From the NCBI GenBank assembly GCA_032716605.1, contig CM064552.1:1657007-1721006 (forward strand): a DNA stretch of 64,000 bases, given 5' to 3'. The notes under the pieces are model-generated. The model saw only the letters and a list, made by a program, of their open reading frames with translations, had not been told where the DNA came from and made no database searches. Positions 1 through 9,159 of the stretch are shown in pieces. Each line of letters opens with the position of its first letter. The first letter of the stretch is position 1. The translations under genes and the position numbers were made by a program. Source of the DNA: Paralithodes platypus. Its lineage: Eukaryota; Arthropoda; Malacostraca; Decapoda; Lithodidae.

Positions 1-180
1 CTTTCTAAGACACTCCTCTTATGGTTTGTTCTTTAGACTAGGTATCATATTGGTAACTTTGTTGAGGAGCTCGTTCCAGTTTGTCAATATCTTTTTGGTA
101 GTAGGGGCACCTGGATTGAATGCAGTACCGGTATTCCAGAAGAGGATGGACTAAGGAATTGTAAAGAGTGAACCAAATAG
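1..180 (-). repeat. CR1-like LINE 3' fragment (array copy A)
   Basis: This is the continuation of the degenerate LINE fragment seen at 10473-11345 and 15893-16765. It aligns by eye with the reverse-transcriptase coding part of the better preserved LINE at 41655-41810 (shared ATGGTTTGTTCTTTAG and GGTATCAT blocks). The reading frame is broken. Positions 181-300 are unit-specific sequence with no further feature. Confidence 0.7.
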
Positions 181-300
181 GGTTATTTTGGGTAAGGTTA
201 GATTATTTCTTTTCAAATGTATATAATAGTTTGTGATCAAAACAAATCCCACGGAAATAGTAGTCCATCTGGGTTTTCTGATGGTCGAGGGGATCATTCG

Positions 301-761
301 TTAACCTTTTCTGTACCAGCGACATCTGTATTTTATTCTAGCTATATTTAGACGGTTTGATGCAGCTTAGGAAGAATATGTGGTAGTTAACCCCTTCAGA
401 CTCATATGACGCAGAGGTTGCCAGATTAGCAGTATTATTATTATTATTATTATGAAATAGAGTTCTCTCACTCTTATAATTACCTCTCCAAAATTAGTTT
501 TCTGCCCACAGCTAACTCAAAGACAACTGCAGAGGTTGAAGTAACTAAACTAAAGGTTTCTAAATACCCCTGATGGTAACAAAGGTTTTAAAGTATCCCT
601 AATAGGCTCAAAATTGCGTCATATGTTGGAGAGGGTTAAAAGAGTTGATTGAGATCATTTGAAGTCTTATAATTGTTAGAGATCCTTCCTCAACTTAATA
701 AAATTGATTAATAGTAGCCAGATTGAAATATAAATGATGTTGACGGTATAGGAGGGGTTAA
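301..761. mobile_element. F1 MITE, interrupted by F2 (copy A)
   Basis: TTAA at 301-304 is followed by CCTTTTCTGTACCAGCGAC. The other end is GACGGTATAGGAGGGG followed by TTAA at 758-761. The two halves are the inverted-repeat ends of an F1 MITE, split by an F2 MITE inserted at an internal TTAA (387-390/636-639). The right TTAA is shared with the F3 element that follows. Confidence 0.75.
387..639. mobile_element. F2 MITE (copy A), flanked by TTAA
   Basis: A 245-bp element between TTAA copies at 387-390 and 636-639. Terminal inverted repeats read CCCCTTCAGACTCATATGACGC on the left and, in reverse complement, CCCTCTCCAACATATGACGC on the right. The interior is not palindromic, unlike F1. Other copies lie at 11510-11762, 54898-55135 and 58410-58644. 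TTAA target sites are typical of the piggyBac superfamily; that assignment is inference because no transposase is present. Confidence 0.8.
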
Positions 762-945
762 GGGGGAGTTTTGTTCTGGACTCCCTATCTCCCTCATGGT
801 TAGCTCCATTAGTTTTGATATAATAAGAAGTTCGCCCCATTATCTTGGCGATTTTAAGATATTTTGTCCCATTTATATGCCTATCTTAAGACCTTTCGTG
901 CCATATAGTTGTCGATTTTTTCCTGGCGAGTGATAGCCAGCCTGC
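758..945 (+). mobile_element. F3 MITE left part (copy A)
   Basis: Begins at the shared TTAA with AGGGGGAG, runs through CTCCCTCATGG and the subrepeats of about 31 bp ending in TTAAGACCTTTCGTG, and reaches TCCTGGCGAGTGATAGCC. It is cut at 946-953 by the CR1 LINE. Its continuation is at 6852-7035, as the uninterrupted equivalents in copies B and C show. Confidence 0.75.
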
Positions 946-1147
946 ATTTAAGAACATAAGAACATAAGAAAATGGAAGTCTGCAGAAAGCCGATTGGCGT
1001 ACACAAGGCAGATCCCTGTCACACCCAACCCTAATTATAAGCCCAGCTTAAAAAGACCATTAGGACTTACCTCACCGAAACGGTCAGAGGTCAGAAAAAC
1101 GGGGATCTGCAGATCCCCACACCTGGGCCACACCTGACAGATCACCC

Positions 1148-2359
1148 TCACACCCAACCCATCTCGTCCATATGCATATCTAATTGTATCTTAAAGCTCC
1201 CTATCGTTCTTGATCCCACTATAGCATTTGGTAACCTATTCCACCTATCTACAACTATGTTACCAAACCAATATTTGCCTATATCTTTCTTGAAACGAAA
1301 TTTATCTAATTTGAAACCATTTGTACGAGTTCTTTCGCTATCACTGAGCTTTAGTACATTTTTCATGTCCCCTTTATTAATCCCACTAACCCACTTGAAT
1401 ACCTCTATCATGTCCCCTCTAACTCTGCGTCTCTCTAACGAATGTAAGCCTAATTTCTTCAACCTTTCTTTATACGGAAGATTTCTAATATTATGGATCA
1501 TTTTTGTCATTCTACGTTGTACTCTCTCCAATGAATCTATGTCCATTCTGTAATAAGGACACCAAAATTGAACAGCATAATCCATATGGGGTCTCACTAA
1601 TGACAAGTAAAGTTTTAAGATAACATCAGCAGTTCTGTTACTCACACTCCTAGAGATGAACCCGAGAATCCTGGTTGCCTTGTTTCGAACGCTGATACAC
1701 TGTTTTCTAGGCTTCAAATCATTGCTAACAAACACACCTAGATCTTTCTCACAATTCGAGTTTTCTAATTCCATATTAGCTAGTTTATATTTAACATTTG
1801 TATGCATCTTCCCTATCTTTAATACCTTGCATTTGCCAATGTTAAACTTCATCTGCCAATTTACTGACCATTCGTGTAAGGTATCTAGATCCCTTTGGAG
1901 GCACTCTATATCTCTATCTGAATCAATTTTTCTCCCCATTTTGGTATCATCTGCAAATTTACTTATCCTACTAGTTATACCTAAATCATGACCATGTATG
2001 TATATAACGAACAACAGAGGACCTAATACAGATCCCTGGGGGACACCACTTTTGACTGCTCCCCATTCTGACTTGGTACCATTTATGCTGACTCTCTGCT
2101 TCCTACCAATTAGCCATGACCTAATCCATCCCAACAACGCCCCACCTATTCCATGTGCCTCAACCTTTCTCATCAATCTCTCATGGGGGACTCTGTCGAA
2201 AGCTTTACTGAAATCTAAATATATTATATAATATGACTTGTAATTATCTACTGCTTCATATACCTCTGAGAAAAAACTAAGCAAATTAGTAAGGCAAGAA
2301 CGTCCCTGAGTGAATCCATGCTGAGAAGAATTGATTAAATTAAATGTATCTAAGTGGTT
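1148..2359 (-). pseudogene. CR1-like reverse transcriptase, C-terminal part (interrupted)
   Basis: The reading frame contains the RT motifs LDFSKAFDRVPHERL, SGVPQGSVLGPLLFVIYI and the catalytic KFADDTK (a FADD variant of the YxDD box). It ends with the usual LINE tail VVDRWNRLPNAIV..SFKIQLD and a TGA at 1148-1150. There are no stops or frameshifts within this part. The frame is in register with 6354-6851 across the 13-bp target duplication, so the RT was open until the second LINE landed in it. The apparent N-terminus upstream of HLDTFNL is sequence of the inserted element, including an asparagine run from its AAC tail. The protein would be the RT that primes cDNA synthesis at a nicked target. 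It is dead here for two reasons: the insertion and the missing 5' end. Confidence 0.88.
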
Positions 2360-2379
2360 GTTGTTGTTGTTGTTGTTCC

Positions 2380-3728
2380 CTAAGCTGCCTGGCCGAACAG
2401 CCCCGAGTCCCTGAGAAAGGCCATGGCCACGATCAGGCTTTCCCACAGAGCTCTCATTGAGTGTAGATTGTGTTGTTGGCGTAAGTGGTTGTGTGAAATG
2501 CAGTCTTCTATGATGTGTTTAATGGTATGGGGTGCTGTGTTACATCCCGGGCAGGCGTCGACAACGGAGTCATCCAGTCTCTTCTGATAGCTCAGGAGAG
2601 CTGGATGGTGTCCGCATCTCAGCCTGGCCAGGTGGACTCTGTCCTCGCGAGGAAGGGAGGATTCGGAAGGATGGATTTCGGGAGGTCGTGCATGCAGCTG
2701 TGTGTTGTCTGTGAGTGAGTGGATGGATCGGTGAGAGATATGAGTATGGATGTGCTTCTGGAAGTTGGTTCGGGGTGGGCAGGGAGGGAGAGAGGACAAT
2801 AATTGTGTGTGATACCGTGTGCTGGGTGTTGTTTTGATATTTCTTGGTGTCTGTGGGTGTGTTGCCATGTAGTTTAGTGGGTGGTCTTGGTTCGTGGAGG
2901 CTGCTGCCAGGAATTGAGTACCTCTCATGTCCAGATGGTCTTTGACTTTGAGGATTTTGGTTTCTTGATGTAGGTGATCTGTGGGTGCAGTAGCTGTGCA
3001 GCCTGTAATGATCTTCAGGGCTTTGTTTTGAATAGTCTGTAAGGTCTTATGATGTGTTTCAGCTAGGTTAGAAGCCCAGGCTGGGCTTGCGTATTCCATC
3101 ACTGATCTTATGTATTGTTTATATACTGTGGTGGTAGTTTCTTTGTTGTGTCCAAATTTTGTGTGAGCAAGTGACCTGAGGGCGTTAAGTCTGGGTGTCA
3201 GTTTCTTTTTAATGTTTGTGGTGTGCTGTTTGAATGTCATATGAGTATCATATGTTACTCCTAGGATTTTGGGTGTGTGTGTATGTGTTAGGGGTGTGTT
3301 GTTTATGGTGAGTTGAGGGATGTATTCGTGTTCTCCTGTCCAACTTGTGAGCAGGGTTGCGGTGGATTTGGCTGGGGCTAGATTAAGTCTGTTTGTAGTG
3401 CACCAGCCATGTAGTGTGTTGAGATAGGGTTGAAGGAGATCTGTTGCTCTTTTTGGGTCATGGTGTGTGCATGTGAGTGTTATGTCATCTGCATAGGAGG
3501 CTAAGTTTATTTGGGGCGTATTGGGTGTAGTTATATCGTGCATGTACAGATTGAAGAGTGCGGGCGATAGGACGGATCCTTGTGGGACTCCGTTTGGAAA
3601 GTTTCTGATTTTAGATGACTGACCGGCAAAAGATACGTGTGCACATCTGCCTGCTAGGAAGTTGGCCAGCCACCGTTTTGTGTTGTTGTGCATGTTTGTG
3701 TTGTAGATTTTGTTTGTTAGGTTGTGGC
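2380..3728 (-). pseudogene. LINE-2 reverse transcriptase, C-terminal part, with CCHC motif
   Basis: This open frame holds NGVPQGSVLSPALFNLY and the catalytic box SYADDITLT (about 3484-3498). The thumb/connection follows (ILGVTYDTHMTF, YIRSVMEYASPAW, LQTIQNKALKIITG, then KILKVKDHLDMRGTQF). A terminal zinc-knuckle-like motif sits at residues C381-x2-C384-x8-H393-x4-C398 of the 437-residue frame (counted from the Met at 3693). The stop TAG is at 2380-2382, immediately before the AAC-repeat tail. I see no RNase H motif. This part is the RT palm and thumb and appears fully intact. Confidence 0.88.
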
Positions 3729-4335
3729 GGGGATGGCATCGAAGGCTTTACTAATGTCGAGTGTGGCTAATAGTGATCTGTGTGGTGGTCTAGCTGAATT
3801 GATGCCGTCGAAAGCTCTTTGTGTAAGGTCTGTGAGAAGAGTGTTTGTGGAGTGCAGTGGCCTAAAGCCATGTTGTGTTGGAGCTAGGGGTAGGTCAGGT
3901 GTAATTAGTTGTAATACTAGGCGTTCCATGACTTTGGAGGGGGAGCAAAGGAGTGTGATGGGGCGGTGCGAGGAGGGTAGCGTGGGGTCTTTGTTGGGTT
4001 TGGGGAAAGTGATGATGATACCATGCTTCCAAATGTCTGGTATTGTGTTGTGTGAATAGCTGTAGTTTGATATGTTAGTGAGTGCTTGTATGCCTTGTGG
4101 TCCCAGGTGTCTGAGGTGTATGTTGCTTATGTTGTCTAGGCCACAGGCGGGTGAGTGCTTGAGATTGTTGATGATATGCTTTGTCTGGTGATTGGTGAAG
4201 GGTGTATAGTCAGGGTCTGTGGGGAATTGTCTCTTACGTCGGATGACACGTCGGTCGTCTTTGTGAGGTTTTAGGTGGCTGACATGTGAAAAGTGATTGA
4301 TGAGAGTGTTTGCTTGTTGTTTACATGAAGGAGTA
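3717..4335 (-). pseudogene. LINE-2 reverse transcriptase, N-terminal part
   Basis: In the frame that begins after the frameshift near 4335, the translation runs without stops through a typical RT entry region: a motif like IPDIWKHGIIITFPKPNKDP, then SHRPITLLCSPSKVMERL, the QHGF block and LDISKAFDAIP, which holds the first catalytic Asp. It ends in a false stop at 3717-3719. The next segment (R-H-N-L-T-N-K...) is in a different frame. The change sits in the GGGG run at 3729-3732, where one missing G/C would explain it. A homopolymer sequencing error is as likely as a real mutation. Confidence 0.85.
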
Positions 4336-5670
4336 GAGTCTGTTGTTGTGATTGCAGCATGTGATTGTGTTTGTGTTGCTGTTGGAAAGTGTGATGCTGT
4401 TTAGTGTTTTGTATAGTTTTTTGGGGTTTGTTTTGTGATCAAGTGTTTGTAGGAAGTTATTCCAATTTAGTTTTTGTTGTTCTTGTATTTTATTGTTAGT
4501 TTGGGTGTTGAGTACTTGAATTTGTTGTGTGATGTCTTGTGTGTGGGGTGCTGGGGAGTGTTTCAGTATGTCGCGTTGTCTGATGAGGTTTTGAATTTCT
4601 GGTGTGAAGTTGGGGTTGTGTCTTTTTCTGTTACCTCTTGGAATGTGTTTCTTGTCAGCGTTTTGGATAGTTTTATTGAGTATGTGTACAGCATTGTTGA
4701 TGTTAGTGATGGGTGTACTGTTTAGAGTTGTGAAGTGTTGTTCTGTCTCATTTGTGAATGCTTCCCAGTTAGCTCTTTTATAATTGGTGTATGTGTGTTT
4801 GTGGCTAGCTGGGGTGAGTCTGGTTTTGGTGGTGATAATGATCGGGAGGTGGTCAGAGCCTAAGGTTCTGACCACCCTCCAGGATGTTGTGGGGGCGAGT
4901 TCTGGGGAGCAAAAGGTGATGTCTGGAGATGATGGGTTATAGAGGGCTTGGTGAGGAATATGGGTATGTTGATGGATGTCGTTAAGGATGATGAGGTTAT
5001 CGGTTTGGTTTTGTAGTACCAGCCCTCTGTCTGTGTCGGGGTTGTCGACAAACCAGGCCGACGTCTTGGCGTTGAAGTCACCACCCAGGATGATGTGTGG
5101 GGTGTGTGGGGTGTTTGTGATGTGTTGTAAGTGTGGTCTGTATTCATTTGGTACTGTAGGGGATGTTTGGGGAGGGATGTATGTGTTTATGATGGTTATG
5201 TTGGAGTTGTTGCCAGTGCGTATTTTAATTGACTGTATTTCTGTTGTGTTATCATTTGGGGGGAGGAGTGATTTGGTTTGTACACTGGTTACTATGTATG
5301 ATATTTCTTTGTGTACCAGGGTGATGAGTCCACCGCCCCCGCCGACAGCCCGGTCTTGTCTGATGGTGGTGAAATTATGAAATGTGGGTGTTTTTTGTGT
5401 TGTGCGGAGTTTTGTTTCTTGTAAGATGGCAATGTGTATGTTGTGTTGTTTGATGAAGTGTGAGAGTTCGTGTTTCTTAGTGTTGATGCCATCTATGTTC
5501 AGTTGAAGAATGTTAATGTTATGTGCACGATGTATGTTGGGTGCTGCTGCACGAGGATGGGGTGGGGGTGGGGGTGATGGGGGGGGGGTGGGGGTGAGGG
5601 AGGGGCTGGGGGTTGGGATGGGTGAGGTGGGGGTGGGGATTGGGGAGCAGGAGATGGGGGTTGGAATGGA
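4321..5670 (-). pseudogene. LINE-2 APE-type endonuclease and linker to RT
   Basis: Reading on in the same frame as the PHD segment, the translation shows the four hallmark blocks of an apurinic-endonuclease-like LINE nuclease: ILQLNIDGIN (5482-5511), ILQETKL (about 5410-5430, catalytic Glu), GGDFNAK (5066-5086, catalytic Asp and Asn) and GSDHLPI (4842-4862, catalytic Asp-His). A GGGGG-containing loop lies after the Glu motif. The domain would nick target DNA to prime reverse transcription. No ATG begins this segment because it is the interior of a polyprotein. The frame hits TAA at 4321-4323 because of a frameshift just upstream (about 4325-4350). The RT continues in another frame. All catalytic residues appear intact. 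Confidence 0.85.
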
Positions 5671-6327
5671 TTAGGATGGGGTGGTGTGTTGAGTTGAGGA
5701 TGTGGATGGTATGGGAAGGTTAGGTGGGTTAGGGAGGAGAGGTGGACGGGTTTTAGGGGGGGGAGTGGATGATATGGGAAGGTTAGGTGGGTTGGGGAGG
5801 AGAGGTGGACGGGTTTTAGGCGAGGGATTTGACTGGGAGAGGGAGGGGCATGAGGAACAGGTCCAGGTGTTTGTGTAGTGTTTCTTGGAGGCAAGTGTTG
5901 TGCAGGTGAAGTGGGTCCAGTTCCCACATGAATTGCAGAGAACTGAACCCTTAGTATGGCGACTCGAAGTGATGGGTTTTGAGCAAGTTGGACATATGTA
6001 TGTGAACGTGGGTCCTGGGTTGCTCTCAATGTCTCCGGCTAGAAGAAGTCTTCGAGAAATGACAGCCGGAGAGTCATTTCTCGGTGTAGGAAAAACTGTG
6101 TGATGTGTGTGTGTGGTGTGAGAGGTGTGGAAATTCCCGGCGCGACCGAAGCCGCTCCAAGGACCCGTGCCCCCAAGGAGGGGGCAGGGGATGGTTGTGA
6201 CGGTTTGGCTCCCGAAACTGCTCCCCGCGGCCGGCATCCGGTTTTCCTCCACTGGTCGTTGATTTTGTCTTCGGCTGTGGAGGGTCGGCAGCCATCCGCG
6301 GTTGGCAGCCTCGGGAGGTGGCCCCAC
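5671..6327 (-). CDS. LINE-2 N-terminal region: 2A-type motif followed by a PHD-type zinc finger (ends at an in-frame stop)
   Basis: In this 218-residue frame, residues 93-106 read RLLLAGDIESNPGP. This fits the D(V/I)ExNPGP ribosome-skipping (2A) consensus with a leucine-rich stretch upstream. It is followed at once by Cys-rich residues C112-x2-C115-x15-C131-x2-C134-x4-H139-x2-C142-x14-C157-x2-C160, the C4HC3 spacing of a PHD finger. A proline-rich linker then contains KTRPPLLPNPPNLPI twice. By analogy with known 2A-bearing non-LTR elements, 2A would release a short leader from the PHD-EN-RT polyprotein during translation. The frame ends at a TAA (5671-5673), but the same frame is open again beyond it into the endonuclease, so this stop is probably a mutation, sequencing error or recoding site. 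The true start codon is uncertain; Met1 and Met31 are both possible. Confidence 0.82.
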   Translation of the reverse strand: MGPPPEAANRGWLPTLHSRRQNQRPVEENRMPAAGSSFGSQTVTTIPCPLLGGTGPWSGFGRAGNFHTSHTTHTHHTVFPTPRNDSPAVISRRLLLAGDIESNPGPTFTYICPTCSKPITSSRHTKGSVLCNSCGNWTHFTCTTLASKKHYTNTWTCSSCPSLSQSNPSPKTRPPLLPNPPNLPISSTPPPKTRPPLLPNPPNLPIPSTSSTQHTTPS

Positions 6328-6353
6328 GGCGTAGACGCCGCCACATCAGGACC

Positions 6354-6851
6354 TATCTAAGTGGTTTCTAATTTTACTAGCAATAATTGACTCTAGTAGC
6401 TTTCCTATGATTGATGTAAGACTAATGGAACGGTAATTGGATGCTATTGATTTGTCACCATTTTTGAAGATCGGAACTACGTTTGCAAGCTTCCAAGCTT
6501 CTGGAACTATACCTGTCTCTAATGACTTGTTAAATAGAAATGTTAATGGGTAACTTAACTCATCCCTACATTCTTTTAATACTCTAGCATATACCTCATC
6601 AGGACCAGGCGATTTATGAGGTTTCAGTCTGTCAATTTCCTTAAGCACATCATTTCTACTTATAGTAACCGTACTTAACCTATTTTCTATACTATCGTTA
6701 TATACCTTACGGACTTCTGGAAACTGTGCCAAATTTGCATTAGTGAAAACTGAAAGAAATTGACTATTTAATGTACTGCACATTTCTAAATCATTTTCTG
6801 TAATTTCTCCTATCGAAGTTTTAAGGGGACCAATTACATCTCTAACCTTGG
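6354..6851 (-). pseudogene. CR1-like reverse transcriptase, N-terminal part (interrupted)
   Basis: Upstream part of the RT of the outer LINE. The frame contains LKPHKSPGPDEVYARVLKE, LSYPLTFLFNKSLETG and PEAWKLANVVPIFKNGDKS, then the R-S-I-S-L-T-S-I-I-G-K-L-L-E block (usually RPISLTS in this clade). It stops mid-domain at NHLD, where LINE-2 entered. Joining conceptually at the duplicated 13 bp keeps the same frame as 1148-2359. The start lies in the linker because the element is truncated at 6851, so the endonuclease is absent. Confidence 0.88.
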
Positions 6852-7376
6852 ATTTAAGATCTTTCACCCCATTTCTATGTAATTTTTAAGACCTTTCGTG
6901 ATTATTTCCTGGCGAGGGATAGCAAGCCTGCAATTATGTCAATCATCTACCGATAAATGTACAAATATATCTCTACGTGGGGTCTTAGATTTATTTTCTT
7001 TTAAGCTTAATGGACCGGTCCAGGGAGCAACATAAAAACCTCCCTGTAGGAGGAGGTTATTGGGGGGGTTTTCTGGACCCCCTTCTCCCTCATCTTTAGA
7101 CCCATTAGTTTTGAGATTATAAGAGGTTCGCCCATTAGTTTGGCGATTTTAAGACATTCGCCCAATATCATTGTGAATATTTAGACCTGTCGTGTCATTT
7201 ATTTTTCAAATTTTTCCTGGCGAGTGATAGCGGTCCTGTACTTTGAGGGGAATTGGCCTCTGGCCAGGATTTTTTTTTACCGAAAAAATTACAAATTATC
7301 TCGAAAGGGAGTCTTGGGGGGTGTTATTTTAATATTAATAATGGTCTAGGTAACATACTAAACCCCCCCTCCCCCC
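6852..7376 (+). mobile_element. F3 modules: right part of interrupted copy, then a further copy (copy A)
   Basis: 6852-7035 is the right part of the F3 element split by the LINE: subrepeat, TTTCCTGGCGAGGGATAGC, then a terminus ending near ACCTCCC. Directly adjoining, 7036-7376 is another F3 copy with CCCCTTCTCCCTCAT, subrepeats, TTCCTGGCGAGTGATAGC, a degenerate hairpin (GGCCTCTGGCC) and GGTCTAGG near the end. Its ends are degenerate and I see no clear TTAA. It lies 5' of the coiled-coil ORF. Confidence 0.7.
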
Positions 7377-7431
7377 ACACACTTAGAATAAAACGCATCG
7401 TTTATGTTTCATCGTTGGCAGTTTTATAATC

Positions 7432-7704
7432 AATATACCTGTAGAAACCCCCTTGTCTTAGCCGATCTGCTTGGAGAGTCCCCCTCTTTCTCCCTCCCAC
7501 ATCTTATGCGGTTTCTCCTCCATACCCGTCTCCTTCAGCTTCTTTAATTAGTGTTTCCTAGTCTTCTTCTCCTCTACTCCGTATTGCGCCCAGCCCCACA
7601 ACACCTCCGATGTTTTTTTTTTTTTCCTCCCACCTCTTTTGGTGCCACATAGTCTTTTTAGGCTTGGTGCGAATCCCTATTTTAATAATAATATACCTGT
7701 AGAA
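7432..7704 (+). mobile_element. 243-bp retro-insert (SINE-like) with 15-bp TSD (copy A)
   Basis: AATATACCTGTAGAA is present at both ends (7432-7446 and 7690-7704). Copy C has it once (18273-18287), with nothing inserted. The insert is pyrimidine-rich with a T run and ends in an AT-rich TTTTAATAATA tail, as expected of a LINE-mobilised sequence. I see no recognisable tRNA head. It may be a SINE or a processed transcript fragment. Copy B carries the same insert. Confidence 0.75.
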
Positions 7705-8307
7705 TCACAGCCATAATATGTGAAATTCTTATAGACTAATTTTCGGAAATTGACGAATCTCCTGCAGAAATATTTGAATTAGTTACCCTTAATAATACCA
7801 TTTTCTCAAATGATGCATTTTAGAAAACGATAATATTTTGGTTAACTAAATTATATTTATAATATATTTTCTCACCAATGTTCTATTTTTATTATTAAAA
7901 GAAACTATAAGGACAGTTAGCTCATAATGTAGTATCAAGATAAATATGCATAATATTTAAGACAAAGTTAGTACGGACTTAATTTTAAACGACGTAATAT
8001 AAAGTATCTAGGTAATGTAGATATTTTAGTTGGAGGGAAAGAGACTCGAGAGTTCTGAAAGTGTTACATTATCATCCTCGCTTGATCTCACGTCGCACGG
8101 TTTTTTATAATCCTCTCCATTTCGTCAGCTCTACGTGATTTTCTGCTAGTTTACGTTGTTTAATTACACAATATTTTCTGTTAATCAGTGTTTGTTATTT
8201 AACTATTCGATATTTTGTGTTGATTAGTGTAGGCTACGTTGTTTAAATATAAGTTATTATCTGTTAATAAGTGGTGCTATAATTAGCACTTGATGCTTGA
8301 CAGAGGG
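7705..8307 (+). other. 5' flank of the coiled-coil ORF with about 41-bp direct repeats
   Basis: AT-rich sequence conserved among the three units. Positions about 8149-8272 hold three degenerate direct repeats with a period near 41 bp, each ending in a TTAATCAGTG / TGATTAGTG / TTAATAAGTG motif. A short palindrome GTGCTATAATTAGCAC lies at 8274-8289, just before the ORF. It could serve as a core promoter element, but this is speculative. Confidence 0.5.
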
Positions 8308-9159
8308 ATGGCTTTCGGTAGAATTTTCAAGACAAAGAAGCATCAGAGCTTGAGATACGTTACTGGGCTGCTTCAGTCCATTGGTGTGAATTGGGAGGAA
8401 AACTCAAAGGCCTACACAAAACTGGTGGAGTCCCTCGTTGCAGAAATCAATGATCTTCGAGCTGTGGTGAGCGTTGGTGATGTTACAAGGCAAAAAGTTC
8501 AAAATGAGCTAGTTTTGTGCCAGCAAGAGCTAAGTGATAATATGCAAAACTATGCTCAATTGCTAGATGAAGAAAAGTCAAAATCGGAGTCCTTGATGGG
8601 TGAATTGAATGCCACTAAAATAAACTTGACTGACATGAATGAAGTAATAAAGGACGACAGGGTGAAGATAGAAAAATACGAGCGGAGTATAAAACATCTT
8701 CAAAATTCCGTCGCCAAAGCCAAGAAAGAGGCCGAGTTGCTGAGCGAACTGCAGCCGCAGGTTATAAAGGATAAGGCGAAAATTGAAAAATATGAAGGAA
8801 AAATTGTTGTATTGGAAGTAATTATGAAAGAGAAAAACGCTGAAAATGAAAAATTTAGGAAGGAAAATAAAACTTTGCAAAATGAGTTAACCCAAACAAA
8901 AACTGACTATGAATCAGTCAACACAATTTTAGAGGGTAAAATAAGATACATTTCTGAACTGCTGGAGAAGATTGAGGTCAAAAATGAAAATATTAAGCTC
9001 CTGCAGTCATCCCTGCAAACGTTTACAAATGAAAATGAGGAAAAATCCCAAATTGTTGAGCAGCTAAAAATTCAACTTCATAAAGAAACTTCTATCGGTA
9101 CGGATAATAACGCTACTATATCTTGGTTTAAGAAAATGAGGGGCAAGAAGGAAACATAA
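8308..9159 (+). CDS. Uncharacterised coiled-coil protein, copy A (283 aa)
   Basis: Function not recognised. The start is chosen at the ATG of MAFGRIFKTKK because the upstream ATG at 8293 is ATA in copy C. The N-terminus is basic (RIFKTKK). Residues about 35-260 are almost entirely charged/heptad sequence typical of a long coiled coil (blocks such as LLDEEKSKSESL, KNAENEKFRKENKTLQNEL). There is an internal duplication: IKDDRVKIEKYE and IKDKAKIEKYE lie 39 residues apart. The C-terminus is basic (WFKKMRGKKET). There is no signal peptide, no membrane segment and only one Cys. The gene is a single exon with no visible splice structure. It sits inside a tandem 5.4-kb unit and is bracketed by F3 transposon modules, so it may be a transposon passenger or a retrocopied gene rather than a conventional host gene. 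It is not a known transposase. Confidence 0.6.
   Translation: MAFGRIFKTKKHQSLRYVTGLLQSIGVNWEENSKAYTKLVESLVAEINDLRAVVSVGDVTRQKVQNELVLCQQELSDNMQNYAQLLDEEKSKSESLMGELNATKINLTDMNEVIKDDRVKIEKYERSIKHLQNSVAKAKKEAELLSELQPQVIKDKAKIEKYEGKIVVLEVIMKEKNAENEKFRKENKTLQNELTQTKTDYESVNTILEGKIRYISELLEKIEVKNENIKLLQSSLQTFTNENEEKSQIVEQLKIQLHKETSIGTDNNATISWFKKMRGKKET

Larger units (their letters stand above)
2347..6366 (-). mobile_element. Nested non-LTR retrotransposon (LINE-2) with 2A motif, PHD finger, EN, RT and CCHC; 13-bp TSD
   Basis: The target duplication TATCTAAGTGGTT is present at 2347-2359 and 6354-6366. Between the copies lies about 4 kb on the minus strand: a GC-rich 5' end, one long coding frame (ORF1-like leader, 2A motif, PHD finger, proline-rich linker, APE endonuclease, RT, CCHC), a stop at 2380-2382, almost no 3' UTR, and an AAC-repeat tail at about 2360-2377. 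Only one in-frame stop (5671-5673) and two single-base-scale frameshifts (about 4335 and 3729-3732) break it, so it is nearly intact and young. The C-terminal CCHC after the RT and a simple-repeat tail suggest the I/Jockey/ingi assemblage rather than CR1, but the clade is not settled. Confidence 0.92.
946..6859 (-). mobile_element. CR1-like non-LTR retrotransposon (LINE-1 of this window), 5'-truncated, present only in copy A
   Basis: The boundaries are set by an 8-bp target duplication ATTTAAGA at 946-953 and 6852-6859. Copies B and C carry the uninterrupted site (near 12281 and 17690). The element lies on the minus strand. Its 3' end (953-975) carries repeats of ACATAAGA, comparable to the octamer tails of the CR1 clade. 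The 5' end stops in the linker before the RT, so the endonuclease is missing, which is a usual 5' truncation. A second LINE (2347-6366) is nested in the RT. The 3' UTR is about 953-1147. Confidence 0.9.

Noticed and set aside
5499..6029. 176-codon proline-rich frame overlapping the LINE-2 ORF
   Set aside because: Shadow frame of the proline-rich linker; the PHD and endonuclease motifs are in the other frame.
8578..8880. Phe-rich 100-codon frame antisense to the coiled-coil ORF
   Set aside because: Antisense shadow of Glu/Lys-rich codons; repeated at 19165-19467 only because the gene is duplicated.
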